Positions 24,351 through 36,502 of a stretch of DNA of 64,000 nt are shown here, in pieces; the first letter of the stretch is position 1; the number at the start of each line of letters is the position of its first letter. The translations under genes and the position numbers were made by a program. This DNA comes from Rhabditophanes sp. KR3021 (Eukaryota > Nematoda > Chromadorea > Rhabditida > Alloionematidae), in the NCBI GenBank assembly GCA_963281155.1, contig CAUJLY010000001.1:3162001-3226000 (forward strand), given 5' to 3'. The notes under the pieces were generated by a model, which saw nothing but the letters and a program-made list of their open reading frames with translations, did no database searches and was not told where the DNA came from.

Positions 24351-26132
24351 ATGTACAACGGAATTGGCTTACAAACTGCACGTGGATCAGGAACATCTGG
24401 CTATATTCAAACAAATTTAGCTAGTAACAAGTTTATAAGAGTAAGTTTTATTGTTTTGTTGTATAATTTCATAATTTTTAGAAACCAAAAGATGTTAATC
24501 TTGAAGATGATATTGCAAAGGGTGAGTTTGATATCAATCGTGGACCAAATGTTGAATTGTTAGCTCATGAGCGCAAACGTCAAGTGGAAGTTCGTTGTTT
24601 GGAGTTGGAAGATAAGCTTGAAGATGAAGAAGTAGACGAGGGTGAAATAATAGCACAAGTGTCACAATTAAGAGCCAAACTATTGAAAGAATTAGAAGAA
24701 GGAAGCTTAAATGTCGATAGTAAATTAAATTTAGGCAACTCCCATACCCGTCAAAAGGCATTGAAAGAAAATCGAGCTAGAATGAGAATGGCTTTGTCTA
24801 TCGACAAGTCATTTGAGGATGGCAAATGCTTTGAGGAAATGAAAAACCGTCGTCTTGCTCCCGAAGAAGATCCGGATGCAACAATTGAAAAAGCAGCCAA
24901 AGAGAAGATGGATGAAACCAGCTTAAAGTCCCTTGCAAAGAAAATCATGAAGGATGAAAAGAGAAGGCGAAAGGAAGAAAAAGAGGCTATTAAGGAAGAA
25001 AAAAAGTCTCTTAAAAAAGCTCAGAAATTATTGGAAGAAAAGCAATTAGCTGAAGAAAGAAGATTGGCTGAAGAAAGAGAAAAAGAAGAATCTGAAAAGA
25101 GAGCTAAAAGACAATTGCACGAGGAGGAAGAAAGACGTAATAGAGGCAGAAACTATAGCCCTGAAAATCGTAGAAGAGATAGAAGAAATCCAGATGAATA
25201 TCGTAGAAGAGACAGAAGAAGCCCTGATGAGCGCAGGAAAGAGATGAGAAACTATGATGAGCAAAGAAACCCCGACAGTCGCCGAAGAGACAATAAAGGT
25301 TTAGACGACCACAAAAGAGACCACCGGAGCCCAGACAAACGTAGAAAAGAAAGCAACAGTTCAGAAGATCGTCGAAGAGACAACAAGAGCCCAGACGATC
25401 GTAGAGGGGACAACAAGAGTCCAGACGATCGTAGAAGGGACAACAAGAGTCCAGACAATCGTAGAAAGGAAAGAAGAAGTTCAGAAGATCGTAGAAGAGA
25501 CAACAAGAGTCCAGACAATCGTAGAAAGGAAAGAAGAAGTTCAGAAGATCGTAGACAAAACAATAAGACTCCAGACGATCGTCGAAGAGACAACAAGAGT
25601 CCAGATGATCGTAGAAGAGACAACAAGAGTCCAGATGGTCGTAGAAAGGAGAAACAAGCATCTGATGAAGATATAAAAGACAGGAAAAGTTCAAATGAGG
25701 AAAAAACTACTTCTCTTAGTTGTAAAGAAGATGAGAAAAGTTCTTCCAAGCCTGAAGTAGTGCTGTCAAGTTCTTCTAATAGACGGAGAGAAAGATCAAA
25801 AAGCCCCTCTGATAAACGTACTAGTCCGGGAGAATATCGCAGAAGAGATGATAGAAATCCAGCTGCTAAAGCTAGAACTGATCAACAACCTTCTGCAAGC
25901 AAACGAAAAAAGAGAAGATAGTAGTTCCTCTGATAAACCATCACCAAGACATCGGCTCGTAAAAAGAAGAAGACGCCAATCATCTGCATCTGGCAAAAGA
26001 GATTCCTCCTCAAGTTCTGATGAGAATTCAACTAGAAAAAGAAGACACACAAGAAAAGATTCTTCATCAAGTGGCAGCTCTTCTTCATCTTCGGAATTCT
26101 CATCATCGAGTGCTTCGACTTCCTCTGATTAA
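24351..26132 (+). CDS. rsr-2: SR-related splicing factor, SRRM2/Cwc21 family (RSR-2-like)
   Basis: The N-terminus MYNGIGLQTARGSGTSGYIQ is the hallmark of the SRRM2/Cwc21 family, followed by a cwf21-type helical segment (about residues 50-100). These proteins sit in the catalytic spliceosome near Prp8; the worm member is RSR-2. Exon 1 is 24351-24440; after a 41 bp intron exon 2 runs from 24482. A charged coiled-coil region (KEEKEAIKEEKKSLKKAQ) leads to an RS domain built of about 10-residue repeats. The frame from exon 2 stops at 25921 after RKKRR, but an overlapping frame continues with a Ser-rich tail to 26132. A small intron ending near 25900 (acceptor CTGCAAG) or alternative splicing probably joins them. 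Confidence 0.85.
25330..25650 (+). repeat. in-frame 30-bp tandem repeats in the RS domain
   Basis: About ten degenerate copies of a 30-bp unit encode the decapeptide DNKSPDDRRR with variants RRSSEDRR and NKTPDDRR. The best conserved copies are between about 25370 and 25640, which points to recent unit duplication. The low-complexity antisense frames over this region are shadows. Confidence 0.85.
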
Positions 26133-26559
26133 TTGTAAAGTCATTATTTTACACCTAATTATTTGTTTTTAAGTATTGTTTCATTTTTTATATAAACTAT
26201 TTTATTTCCAACTTCAAATATGTAATTGTCATGGTTGTTCTATAGACGTATGGAGATATATTTACTAAGAGAGCAATGTTTGTATTACGTTTGATCAGTG
26301 TATATTAATATTTGGAAAATAACACATGTAGTATTTGACAACTGTTTTTGCTATTTGTCAGTTAGGAAGTATTTATATATTTGCACTTACTGAAACCTAA
26401 CATTCAATAAATAATTAAGTAGTTTGTTATGCAAAGAAGGGATTATAATTCACCAAATAACATGTTTTACGATCAACACTAATTAGTTTATCAACGGTCA
26501 ATGCTTTTATTTGTCGATATAAGGAGAATCATTTTGGTTAAGCATTATAACAACTTCAA

Positions 26560-27214
26560 ATGAAACTTTTTTCTAATCGTCATATTGCAAAAAACATTAA
26601 AAAAGGGTTTTTTGCCAGTATTATTCTTTCAATTATTGGATTTATATTATATTTTGCATTTATTATTATTGGTTTTAACTCATTGGATGGAAACTTAAAC
26701 GATTTGTCACCCATAGCGATTAAGAAAGCATATGGAAAAACTGTAGCGTTTAATGAAAATAAGCCGGTTGTTATTATGTCTATAAATGGTGCTGGATTTG
26801 CAGTTATAAACTTAGTTAGCTTGTTTATCACTATTTCTCAATTCATCAACAATGTAATAATTGTTCCAGTTATTTTTGGCTGGTACAATCATTTTATAAA
26901 ACAAATTTATAGAGGACTGTTTATACTCACATTAATGTCTTGGACCATGCATTTCTTCATCATTTTTAATACTGCAATAACATTAGTTGGTAAATGAAAA
27001 TAGTCCTTTTAGATTTAATCCTGTTATTTTAGGTCAGCCAATAATTAATATTTTTATTTGGATATTGGCGAATGTTTGTATTGAACTCGGTCAATTTATA
27101 TTTGCGGTTGCTTTATTTGATACATACAGAGCAATAGTAAAAAGTGATGAAACATCAGAAAGAAAAATTAGTACAATCTATGCTGAAATAAGTGAAAATA
27201 AATCTCCAGTTTAG
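26560..27214 (+). CDS. small four-span membrane protein
   Basis: Protein of 203 residues from two exons, 26560-26989 and 27033-27214, joined in phase 1 through a 43 bp intron (GT/AG) that rebuilds a Gly codon. Four hydrophobic segments are visible: about residues 20-40, 70-90, 115-140 and 150-175. The loop between the first two carries a short polar part with SLDGNLNDLSP. The C-terminus is polar and cytosolic in appearance. I recognise no family; it could be a nematode-specific membrane protein of a tandem family. Confidence 0.7.
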
Positions 27215-29092
27215 TAACAACACATAAACTAGTGAATAATTATAGTGAACTATCAAATAGTTTTTTAGATAATATTTGTATAAATTAATGAATTTAAATG
27301 TTTACTTTTGATTTAATAGTTTTAACATCTGTTTAAATTGTATGTACGTTTCAATATCAGTTGCAAACAAAAGTTGTAAGCACTACTTATCATAAGTACA
27401 TTGCATGACTTAAATATGAAAATGTGGTACGTAGTTTCGAGTCATTTAGACTATAAATAAGGTTAGTAACTTTTAAGATTGAATTAATCGTAATTGTTAA
27501 ATTTTGGACTGAAGGGTGAAAATCTTTCTAATTTATATAATTTCTTGAATCAATCAGATGGTCTATTTTGTTGTTTATATGATTTAAATACAGAAAATAG
27601 TAAGTACACACGTTACTAATCAAATGTTGATTTGTTGTATTTATTTAAGATGCTACAATATTTTCATGTAAAAACAATATTATTTTATATAGTACATTTT
27701 TTTCGTCATCGACTTAGACTTGTTCAGAATGAAATTAATAAAAGGAGGAAATAAGATCAAAAGAAGTGCAAGGCCATAATAAATTGATGTAACTAAATAA
27801 TGTAATATATTAATTGTAACAACATTTAAAGATAATTATAATTGTGATATACTTGTATTCTAAACATGCAAAAATATGTTTAAGCACTGAACAAAATGTA
27901 TTTTTTCAGACCTTTTCGTATTTTACTGTAAGAACAATGCTCTGACTTTAAATGATTAATGTAATTTTTAACATCCAAATTGTTTTCGCACAATAAGTAG
28001 TAAATAAATTATGTATTAACGACAAAATTGAACTAAACAAAAGCATATCTTTCTAAAGAAATCAATTCAAATAAAATAAGGGCAAATTGTGTATGTCGGA
28101 TTGTTTTTTTATTGTTGAAAGAATAAAAATTGTTTTATCGCTACAAACTTTCATTAGTACAAATTTGAATATCAGCTGTTTAAGATTTATTTTCATTTTA
28201 CGACAATTTAAATTATATTATAAATGTTTTAACGAACGTATCCAGCAAATCAAATTGTTAATGCTTTAATCATTGAATATATATTATATTGTTTGTGAAG
28301 ACTATGCTTACATTTGGTCATATTCAAGCATTATCTTCTTTGAAATTAGGCACTCTTATTGGTTTCACTTTCTATGGGCACAAAACAAAATTAAGAAACT
28401 GTGATCTGAGTTTGGTCAAAATATAAATTAAAAGTAACAAGTATAAAATGGCCGAAAATAAGTTGAATATAAAAGAAAGGAATCAAAGATGAATGAAACT
28501 AAATAAAAGGTAATGAAAATAAATAAAGCCAAAGAAAAACAAACCTAACAATATTATTTTTTGTTATTTTCCGATGCCAAGAATATATTTAACTAAGGGG
28601 ACGACAAAGATTGTATAAAATGAGTAGTTAAACACATAAATAATATTCATATACTTGTAATAGCATCATGCTAATTACGCCTCTTGATACAATTGTTTAA
28701 GTAGACGACTTATAGCACTTTTTATTAATATCATTCACTATTTCTAAAAATACATATTAAAATTGTTAATATTAAATCAGTTCATGCTTTAAAATTATAA
28801 AGGATAAAGCAATAATTAATTATGGATAAAAAATAAGCAGTTTATAAGAATAAGAATATAGACATGACGTATTGTTATTAATCATTTGCAATTCTCATTT
28901 AAAGAATTAATTGACTTAACATGTACATATGAATCTGGACAAAATATTAAAGCAAATCCTGATGTAAACTTTCAGCATGATGATTAATTTAAATGGTAAT
29001 TAGTATTTAGTAATGCAATTCATAACAAATACGCATTAATTACTTTAAATTAAAAATATTAGAAAAATCATTTATTTTTTCATTGATATAAA
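27215..29092. other. long AT-rich intergenic stretch
   Basis: Nearly 1.9 kb. A 60-codon frame at 28087-28269 is partly hydrophobic but has no neighbours that splice to it. I see no RNA gene or repeat. Confidence 0.5.
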
Positions 29093-30105
29093 ATGAACCT
29101 TTCTATTAATGATAATAGTGAATATTATCAAAGGATTTACCTGAATATTGAAAATGAGTTTGAAGTGATTTTACTTATTTCTTGCTACATTTCAATTGTC
29201 TGGAGTATATTAAATTCAATCGTTGGTATCATTCTAATATCATATTTAGTAAAGATCACAACCTATCACAAGAATTTGAAGTTAGTTTACTTTCATATTT
29301 TTGTTCATGCTTTACTAATAAATTCAGCCATCATTTGTCAAAAAATATTGTTGATACATGAGCCGCATTTAAATAATTTTCACATTTATATTCAAATGAT
29401 AAAAATTTACGCAGTGATCAATTGTAATTTCTCTGGAACAAGTATGTGCTTTGAACGAAGTTTAGCTACAAAGCATGCTCGAATATACGCCGGGGGCGCC
29501 ATTCAGTCTTAAATTAATTTGTTTATTAATTTTGTTTAATTTTATAAGTGGAAGTTTTAGCTTGAACTACTATTATCGTTAGTTTATTATTTGAATAATT
29601 ATTAATCATTTATTTAATAGGATTAGTTTCCATAGACATTGCTAATCTAATTATGGCAATTAAAACAATTATTGCTGCTATATTTTATAAGTTTACGAAA
29701 GCAGCAAACGAAAATATTACAAAACAGGAGATTGAAAATAAATTGTCTTTAAATCATCGATACCAAATTCGGGAAAATGAAAGAACCCATCAAATGCTTT
29801 ACCCTTTATGCTGGTCTTTTATTGTTACGAGTGCATCAATATCCTTAAATGCATTTTTAATTGAAAGAGGAATTATTCCTATTGGAGTATTTTCTTTAGT
29901 TTTGGACGTCTTATTAAATGCAGGAACATCAATGTATATTTTAGTGTGTGTATACATCCATCGGTTAAAAATAATTGCATATTACAATTTTATTTTCATG
30001 AAACCAACAGTCGAAATTGAATCATTAACAAAAGAGAAGAAAAAGATTGAAAATAAAATAATTGGAGATGTCTATTTCAATAAATTACAATCAGCATGGG
30101 CCTAA
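29093..30105 (+). CDS. 7TM chemoreceptor, Sra/Srab/Sre type, with a one-base frameshift
   Basis: The first exon (29093-29577) shows four membrane segments and the family motif CFERSLATKHARIY. The frame then breaks: in the annotated frame it stops after AGGAIQS, but the next frame continues at once with a perfect fifth membrane segment (LKLICLLILFNFISGSF). The slip lies in a run of five G at 29492-29496. A phase-1 intron 29578-29620 leads to exon 2 with the signature HRYQIRENERTHQML and segments six and seven. One base too many in the G run explains all. It is either a young pseudogene or a homopolymer error in the assembly. Confidence 0.8.
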
Positions 30106-30753
30106 ATTGTGATATACAAATATACTTCTTAATTTTATAGAAATAAACAGTCTTATATTATGTACTAATTTTAAACTAACGAAGCTTTAAGAAACAAACT
30201 ATCATTTATCTCATTATCCTTAAAAAACAATGTGTTTATTCAAGTCTAACTTATGCCGACTCAATTATGAATGACAACAATACTTTTAGTATCATTAATT
30301 TCTGTAAAAAATGTTAAATAATATTTTTGTGTGAATTTGTTGATACATATATAAAAAATTATTTAATACGCAGGGAATACACATATTTAAAACAATTAAA
30401 AACTATCATCTGAGTTGTTGGTATACTATAAAATTGTGTCGTAACTATATTAAATAATTTTAAAATCTATATCATATTTAAACAAGAAAAACATCACAAC
30501 AACATAACTATTAATAATTTTATCAGCGAAAATTCATCTTTTGAAATACTTAAGACTTAAAATTTTGTTCTGTTTTTGAATCAAAAGAAAATTTAAAAGT
30601 GCAATTGTTATATTTAATGGATAAAATTTAGACTAGTGTGAATGAAAGCATTACATTTGATCGAGAAAAGTTAACAGCTGCTTCCATACGGTTTTACAAA
30701 ATAATATGTTGTTATCATAGTTCATCAGGAACAATCAAATAATAATCAACACT
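30106..30753. other. intergenic, AT-rich
   Basis: Downstream of the receptor gene. Nothing seen before tRNA-Ala. Confidence 0.45.
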
Positions 30754-30825
30754 GGGGATATAGCTCAGGGGTAGAGCGCTCCCTTAGCATGGGAGAGGGC
30801 TGGGGTTCGATTCCCTATATCTCCA
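30754..30825 (+). tRNA. tRNA-Ala (AGC)
   Basis: Cloverleaf of 72 nt. The acceptor GGGGATA pairs with TATCTCC and contains the G3-U70 wobble pair that identifies tRNA-Ala. The anticodon stem is CTCCC/GGGAG with loop TTAGCAT (anticodon AGC). The T-arm is GGGGTTCGATTCCC-like. No intron; looks functional. Confidence 0.95.
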
Positions 30826-31170
30826 AATACATTTTTATACTTTTTTATCGGAAACAAGTTCATCGGAAGATTCTTTAAGTATTAAAATAAATATGACAAA
30901 CATGCTGAGCATTTTATTTAAATTCACACAACATTTCAAACAGTACTGTGATTTATTTTTATAGTACATAAAAATGAATATCTCAATTTAAGTTTAAAGT
31001 TAAACCAGACTATTTCTTTCAATTATTTTGACGAATTAATGAATAACGAGTAAATATAACTAACATTATGTTGATACGTAAAGTTGTGTAAGTTATGTAA
31101 GCTTTGTAGTAAAATGAATTGTAACATGAAAATCATGCGTATTTCCATCATTTGAAGTATATTATATCGC
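30826..31170. other. intergenic, AT-rich
   Basis: Short spacer between tRNA-Ala and the 3' end of the P450 gene. An antisense frame overlapping the P450 end is a shadow. Confidence 0.4.
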
Positions 31171-32887
31171 TTAATAGCGGTTGATTGCCTTAATCGTAAA
31201 ATATTCAGCACTTACAGCAATTCCTGGATATTTTTTAAGACTCGGAAGATTATCTGGATCAGAAGGAATTATTTTGAAATTATTGTACACATTCGACACA
31301 ATGATAAAAAGCTCCATTCTACTTAGAGATTCACCTAAACATTTTCTTGGTCCATGACTAAATGGCATAAATTCATTAAATTTCCTGAGTTGATTATTCT
31401 CGTCAATCCATCTTTCAGGGATAAATTCTCTTGGATTTGGGAAAACTGTTTCGTCAAACATAGTGCAGCTAATCTGGGGAACAACGTAAGTGTTTTTTGG
31501 AATTTTATGGCCCATAACAACGGCATCTTCAGTGCATACATGAAGTATATTAATAGCTAAAGAAAGTCAATTAATAGTTAAATGATTTTATTATTTATCC
31601 AACTGCCAAGTAATAACTTAATGTTACTGGGGAACAAAGACTTACGTAAAAGGTTGCATACTCTCTGGCATTCGTTGACAATGGCTTGTGTATAAATTAA
31701 ATCATTTTTGTCTGCAGTTGTAATGATACGATTGGAACCAATTACACGATCCAACTCAGCTTGGAGTTTTTCTTGAACATGAGGTTTATGAAGAATATAT
31801 AAAACAGACCAAAGAGTTGTTGTGATCGTTGTTTCCATCCCACTGAAGAGAGCGAATAAATATTTTTAAAGGTTTAGATTTAACTTACGCTCCCCACATA
31901 TCCGAAACAATTGAAACTAACTCTTTTAAGTTAAAATCCCCATCCACTACATTTTCACCCTCTTCTTTGGTAATTTCTTTTAAATACGATCCAACAAAAT
32001 CGGTTGGTTCTTGGAATGAATTAGGATCATGAAGGACAGTGTGTTCTTTAATTTGCCGTTTGAAGAAATTAATCAAAACATTGTTATTGTCCGATATTTT
32101 TTTGATGTGATCTTTAAAATATGGAATATTCTTCATGAACTTATAATATGGAAACACGAATAAAGAAAGAGGGGAAAAGATGTTTTTGACTTGTGAATCT
32201 AAATGTTTCTTGAGGAACAAAAACTCGTTAATCTTTTCTCCTTCGAAGCTGTATCCGAATAATAATAGATTAATAATAGACCCAACACACACATTGACGT
32301 GTTTAATAATATCAACTTGACCCGCATTTTTAGAATCAGCATTGATACTTTCAATCAAACGAACTGTTTCATTGATGACTTTTTGCTCCAAAATATTTTT
32401 ACCTAGACCCAGATTTCTTAGGCTAAAAAATGTTAGCTGTTTATTTTTATCAAAATACTTACCTATGCAATGTAAAACGCCTAGCCTTTTGCCATAAATC
32501 ATTTCTCGCATTAAATATTCCTGTAAATCCATTTTTCATATCATCTACAAAATCTTTGTATATCTCACGTCCGGAGAACTTGTCTCCTTGTTTGACAAAA
32601 GCTTCATTAATACTTTCATAGTCGCTAAATAGGAATATTTTTTAATCAACATCTTTTTCTTACCAAAAGGCTACTACTGGTTCAACTCCTTGCCAGAACG
32701 TATAAATTGGTCCATATTGTTTTTTCCAATTTAGGAAAGCATCATATCCGGGAGAATTCATTGCAAGAGTATGTAAAGATCCAATAAAAGGCAAAGGTAT
32801 AGGTCCAAAGGGCAAATTTCTTCTCTTCCAATAAAAATTATGAAAAGCGAATATGATCAGTAATGATACAGTTAATATAACAATCAT
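31171..32887 (-). CDS. cytochrome P450, CYP33/CYP2-like
   Basis: Haem monooxygenase of 500 residues from five exons: 32887-32664, 32624-32463, 32422-31889, 31842-31646 and 31556-31171, all GT/AG with matching phases. An N-terminal membrane anchor precedes the proline-rich [17 protein letters not shown] hinge. The I-helix oxygen site is AGMETT (rebuilt across an intron), the K-helix ExxR is ECQR, the meander has PERW, and the haem loop is [11 protein letters not shown] with the Cys ligand. [10 protein letters not shown] and TEDAVV are typical of the nematode CYP33 group. Located in the ER membrane; probably oxidises xenobiotics or fatty acids. Complete and apparently intact. Confidence 0.95.
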
Positions 32888-33395
32888 TTTAACTTGGAAT
32901 ATAATTAAATGGCAATTTGCTATTCATTTTTCTTCGTTTAAATAGGAAATATAAATGCTTGATAATATCAAACTCTATTTATAAAATTAAAACTTTCATG
33001 ATAAAAATATATCCTTTTTGATTCTTTTTGAAACTAATTTGATTTTTGTGATTTGGATGAATACTAGAATTATTTAGAACAGGTATTCCGTTATCTGTTC
33101 AACTAAGACGTTGATATTTACTTGTGATTAAGTAGAATTTAATTTGCAGTTTGTGTTAATCAACCAATTATAAGGTATTATTTTGTGTTTTGTTATATAA
33201 TATCACGTATGAAAACATTTTTGCGTTTTATATATCGAAATGGAACGAAAATGCAATGATAATTCTACTCACATCTATATGTCTTATCAATCGACAAAAT
33301 TTGGTGCATTAAAGGAAACAGTTGTTTACACAATGCATGACATATAAAAATGTTCCTTAGAAAGCTGTATGTTATAGGAAGGTCTCAAGTTTTTA
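32888..33395. other. P450 upstream region
   Basis: AT-rich, contains the P450 promoter. No gene seen. Confidence 0.4.
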
Positions 33396-33930
33396 TTATA
33401 TCTGTAAAATATAAACAATGTATTTAAAGTAAAAATTAATCAAGATTCTTTTTATATTCACCTTTTGTTTTGGTTCCATCATCTGTATCCACCTTGGTCC
33501 AACTTGAACTTCACTATTCTCGAAAATACAATAAATTACATTTCCTGCAGCTAGAATCAAAGACATACCAAAAGAAATTTCTCCATTCGTTCCTTGCACT
33601 ATTTTGACTTAGTAAACTCATCAAAAGAGGTACTAATATCCTATAGTGGATATTGGCTGCAAATGGAGTGACACAAGTTAGCAGTGAGCCTAATAAGAAT
33701 TAGCATCCAAATTTGGACCAAGACAATCTCCAATAATTTGCGCAACCATAAAAGAAACTTCTAAAATTTGTTGTTCAATGCCAGAAGTATCTCCAGTTAT
33801 GTTTTGATGCGTCGTCATAGAGGATGCAATATAAATATGATTGATGGTGCAAGTGATTGCAAAACTTAAGTTGCGTGTAGGTAGTTGCATCGGCAAAGCA
33901 TGGGATGAAGACTACAAATAAATAATGAAC
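33396..33930 (-). pseudogene. decayed SLC17-type transporter (fragments)
   Basis: Three pieces in different frames resemble anion/glutamate transporters of the SLC17 family. RNLSFAITCTINH (near 33850) fits the first membrane segment, LTCVTPFAANIHYRILVPL (near 33650) fits the next conserved stretch with TPFAA, and NEWRNFFW plus LILAAGNVIYCIFENSEVQV (33500-33570) fit the last segments (EWR...Y.IFASGEVQ). Stops and frame changes separate them and the middle of the transporter is missing. Clearly not functional. The assignment rests on short motifs. Confidence 0.5.
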
Positions 33931-34760
33931 ATCAAACATGATTAGACGAATCAGAGCAATATCGTTTATGAGAAATTTCCCGAAGGAGTTGTTGAACTTC
34001 CATGTTTGTTTTCATTCGATCATATTTTTGTAAGACGCTATTTCTTTTTTTGGAGTAGAAAATAATGGAGCAGGTTTCGTTTTCCTAATGCCAACCAATT
34101 TTGTTGAAAATTCTTTATAATTTTGAGCCATTTCTTTTACAACAACCAATGGAGTTTGGCATTTTGAAAATACGATTTCGGTTATCTCTACTTAGCAATT
34201 TTCTCCAAGAGGGCATTGGTGATTTGCTAAGTATGGGAGGTTTGCGAGAATATTCAGAAACATATCCATTAATGGTGGTTTCCATGTAACTACCATCCGT
34301 ATCATAATTTTCTTGTGTAATTTCTAGCTCATTTTCAGTTTGAATTTCGTTTATTTTTGAATCATTGGAATGTGAGGATTCTTCATTTCCTGTAGGCTTT
34401 ACAACCTGCGTTGGTACTCCATTTTTCAAGTCAAAATGTGTCTCTTCAAATATTTATTTCATATGCTAATCTGATGTTTTCTTGATTGTAAAATATCTTT
34501 GTTGCTTCCAAAGTGTAGTAACGGATTCCATATTTAGTATTGTCGTTGAAATTCAAACGAACATTATTTTAACCAACTATCAAGTCAAATGCCATTTTTT
34601 TATATGTTGTCATTTTGATAACAAATGAATCACCACTAGCAGAATCCTCCACAATGAAATTGCGAATTGTTTGATATATGGCATCAGCAGTATTATTATC
34701 AATTAGATAACTGTTAATGGTGATTTCGCCGTTTGCAAATCGGTTAGCAGAAACGGACAT
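33931..34760 (-). pseudogene. decayed gene of unknown product
   Basis: Coding-like sequence in pieces. The first starts with ATG at 34760 (MSVSANRFANGEITINSYLI) and runs to LIVG, then a TAA, after which the same frame continues as NNVRLNFNDNTKYGIRYYTL. A frame change near 34445 leads to FEETHFDLKNG and an acidic/Ser-rich part, and another near 34135 to VVVKEMAQNYKEF and STPKKEIASYKN. At least one stop and two frameshifts make it a pseudogene; no introns are seen, which may mean a processed copy. No family recognised. Confidence 0.5.
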
Positions 34761-34834
34761 AGTTTTTGAAAGGGAGTTGACTGTTAATTAAATGAGTGAT
34801 TTTATAAAAATAAATTGTTTGTATATAAGCAAAT

Positions 34835-34895
34835 GAAATGCTGACAATGCGTGAAATACTGAAAATGCGTGAAATACTGAAAATGCGTGAAATGC
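34835..34895. repeat. 18-bp tandem repeat, three copies
   Basis: GAAATACTGAAAATGCGT is repeated twice exactly at 34853-34888, with a variant copy before (34835-34852) and a partial one after. It lies upstream of the decayed gene and has no evident role. Confidence 0.8.
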
Positions 34896-35579
34896 TATGT
34901 CCCATTATCTTTTTGAAATCATTAAACGGATGCACATAGAATGTGTAATCTTATGTCAAGTAAGATTAACTTAATCTATCTGAGAAAAAGCTGTTTTGCA
35001 ACTGTTACTGATAATCTATCCTTTCATTCGCAAGAATAAGGTATTTAAATTTCAGAAAGCAATTATATTTATAAAAACAAATCTATTATTTAGCACATAT
35101 TGAAGGCACTACTTGCAAGTAAATATATGATTGCATAGGGTTGTTAGTTTAAATTTAGGAATGAAGCTGGAAACGGCTTCCAATTTAAATGCTAACATTG
35201 TATTCAGCAAAATAAAGTGGTTGTTTGGCCTGTAGTGATACCCTTACAAATTCTCATCCAATATGATATCACGGAAGGAATCTTTAAAATGTACTTTATC
35301 ATTTAAGAAACAAATAACTCGAATTTAACGTTTCTTCTAGATAGTTTAAGTAATTGTGATTACTAAAAGTGCAAATAATTGTGTGTATTTTTATTTACTA
35401 TGCATGAAAATACATATCCCTCTTTTAGTATTCAATTTATAGTATTTAATAAATAAATTAGATTTATTTTCTATTCCATTATTCACCATCACTAATCATG
35501 GAAATTGTGTTCATAATAAAGACTAATGGATCGATTAAATCATCAAAGGTTCTTTTCTGTGAAGATTCACGATGTTTTC
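34896..35579. other. intergenic, AT-rich
   Basis: Between two relics. No gene or RNA seen. Confidence 0.4.
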
Positions 35580-36327
35580 AAGCACTCATAAGTCGGGCCA
35601 TCTTGAAAATTCAACCTTCTTAGTCTTTGCCACTTGAATGCCCACTTTCATGCTTTTGATGGCACATTCCGTGACAACCTTTGTTGCTTTGTCCGTAAAA
35701 GTTCGCAAGTTTACCTAAATAAAAGATTACTAGAACTAGAAGATTAAAAATAGAAACTTGCCACTCCATAAGCTCCTGATTCCAAAACCTTAGTAATTTG
35801 GATATCTTCATGGTCAAAATAGTGAGCCGGCATTATGGACAGGCTGTTTTGTGCTGGTCTTCTAACAGTTGTCCCAAGACAGGTTTAAAGACAGCTGATC
35901 AAACATGTACCAAAATTGACAACAATGTGACAAACTAATTTGTCAGAGTCCAGAACAAATATAACAATTTGAGCACAATCCTTGACATCAGATTTGCAAA
36001 TGATCAATTCACCCCCTTAGTCAGAATCTCTTTGATATCATCCCTCGGCAAGAGACCAAAATAGAAGACTTGCTTGTTGAGGCATTCTAGAGTTCCGATC
36101 CATTTGTCAGGAGACATAACAAATCTTACATTTTTGTTCCCATCTAAGACATCTCCATTTTGATCTCCAACAACCTGCATCACACTAAGTTTTTAAGTTC
36201 CTTCATTGAGTTATCCTTCGTGCTGTTAAAGGCCATAGAAGGTGCTTTCATGGTTGTTTGAAAGACTTCGTCGTTGTTTTTGCCTTTTTCCTAACAGTAG
36301 GTGTCTTCTTGGGTGCCGTGGACATGG
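35580..36327 (-). pseudogene. decayed gene with kinase-like end
   Basis: An ATG at 36327 begins a basic stretch (MSTAPKKTPTVRKKAKTTTK) that soon hits stops. Other frames carry coding-like text, such as NVRFVMSPDKWIGTLECLN near 36110. Towards the 3' end HEDIQITKVLESGAYGVAS looks like the start of a protein kinase domain with its Gly loop, and after an intron-like gap (about 35716-35758) ATKVVTECAIKSMK in a shifted frame looks like the VAIK lysine strand. Several stops and frame changes make it non-functional. Two unrelated relics may be fused here. Confidence 0.45.
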
Positions 36328-36502
36328 CTGGAGAAAAGTAAAAAGACAGAATAAAGTAATAATTTCTATTTTCGGTGTACTTTCATCTTGTTGTAATTGT
36401 ACAGCATCTAAATATTAATCTCCAGTATATTCAAATTTTGTGATACTATGCAAATTTGGTTATTGGATTGTTGTTTGGGAAAATTAAAAAATAGAATGCA
36501 CC

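Noticed and set aside
25330..25650. Regular 30-bp repeats resembling a CRISPR array
   Set aside because: They are in-frame tandem units without spacers inside a eukaryotic SR protein.
25104..25749. Long Cys/Leu/Ser-rich frames on the minus strand
   Set aside because: They are antisense shadows of the 30-bp RS repeats of the SR protein and have the mirrored low complexity.
26987..27214. Separate 75-codon gene
   Set aside because: It is the intron plus second exon of the four-span membrane protein gene.
34835..34895. 18-bp tandem repeat as a regulatory array
   Set aside because: Only three copies, next to a pseudogene; plain slippage is enough.
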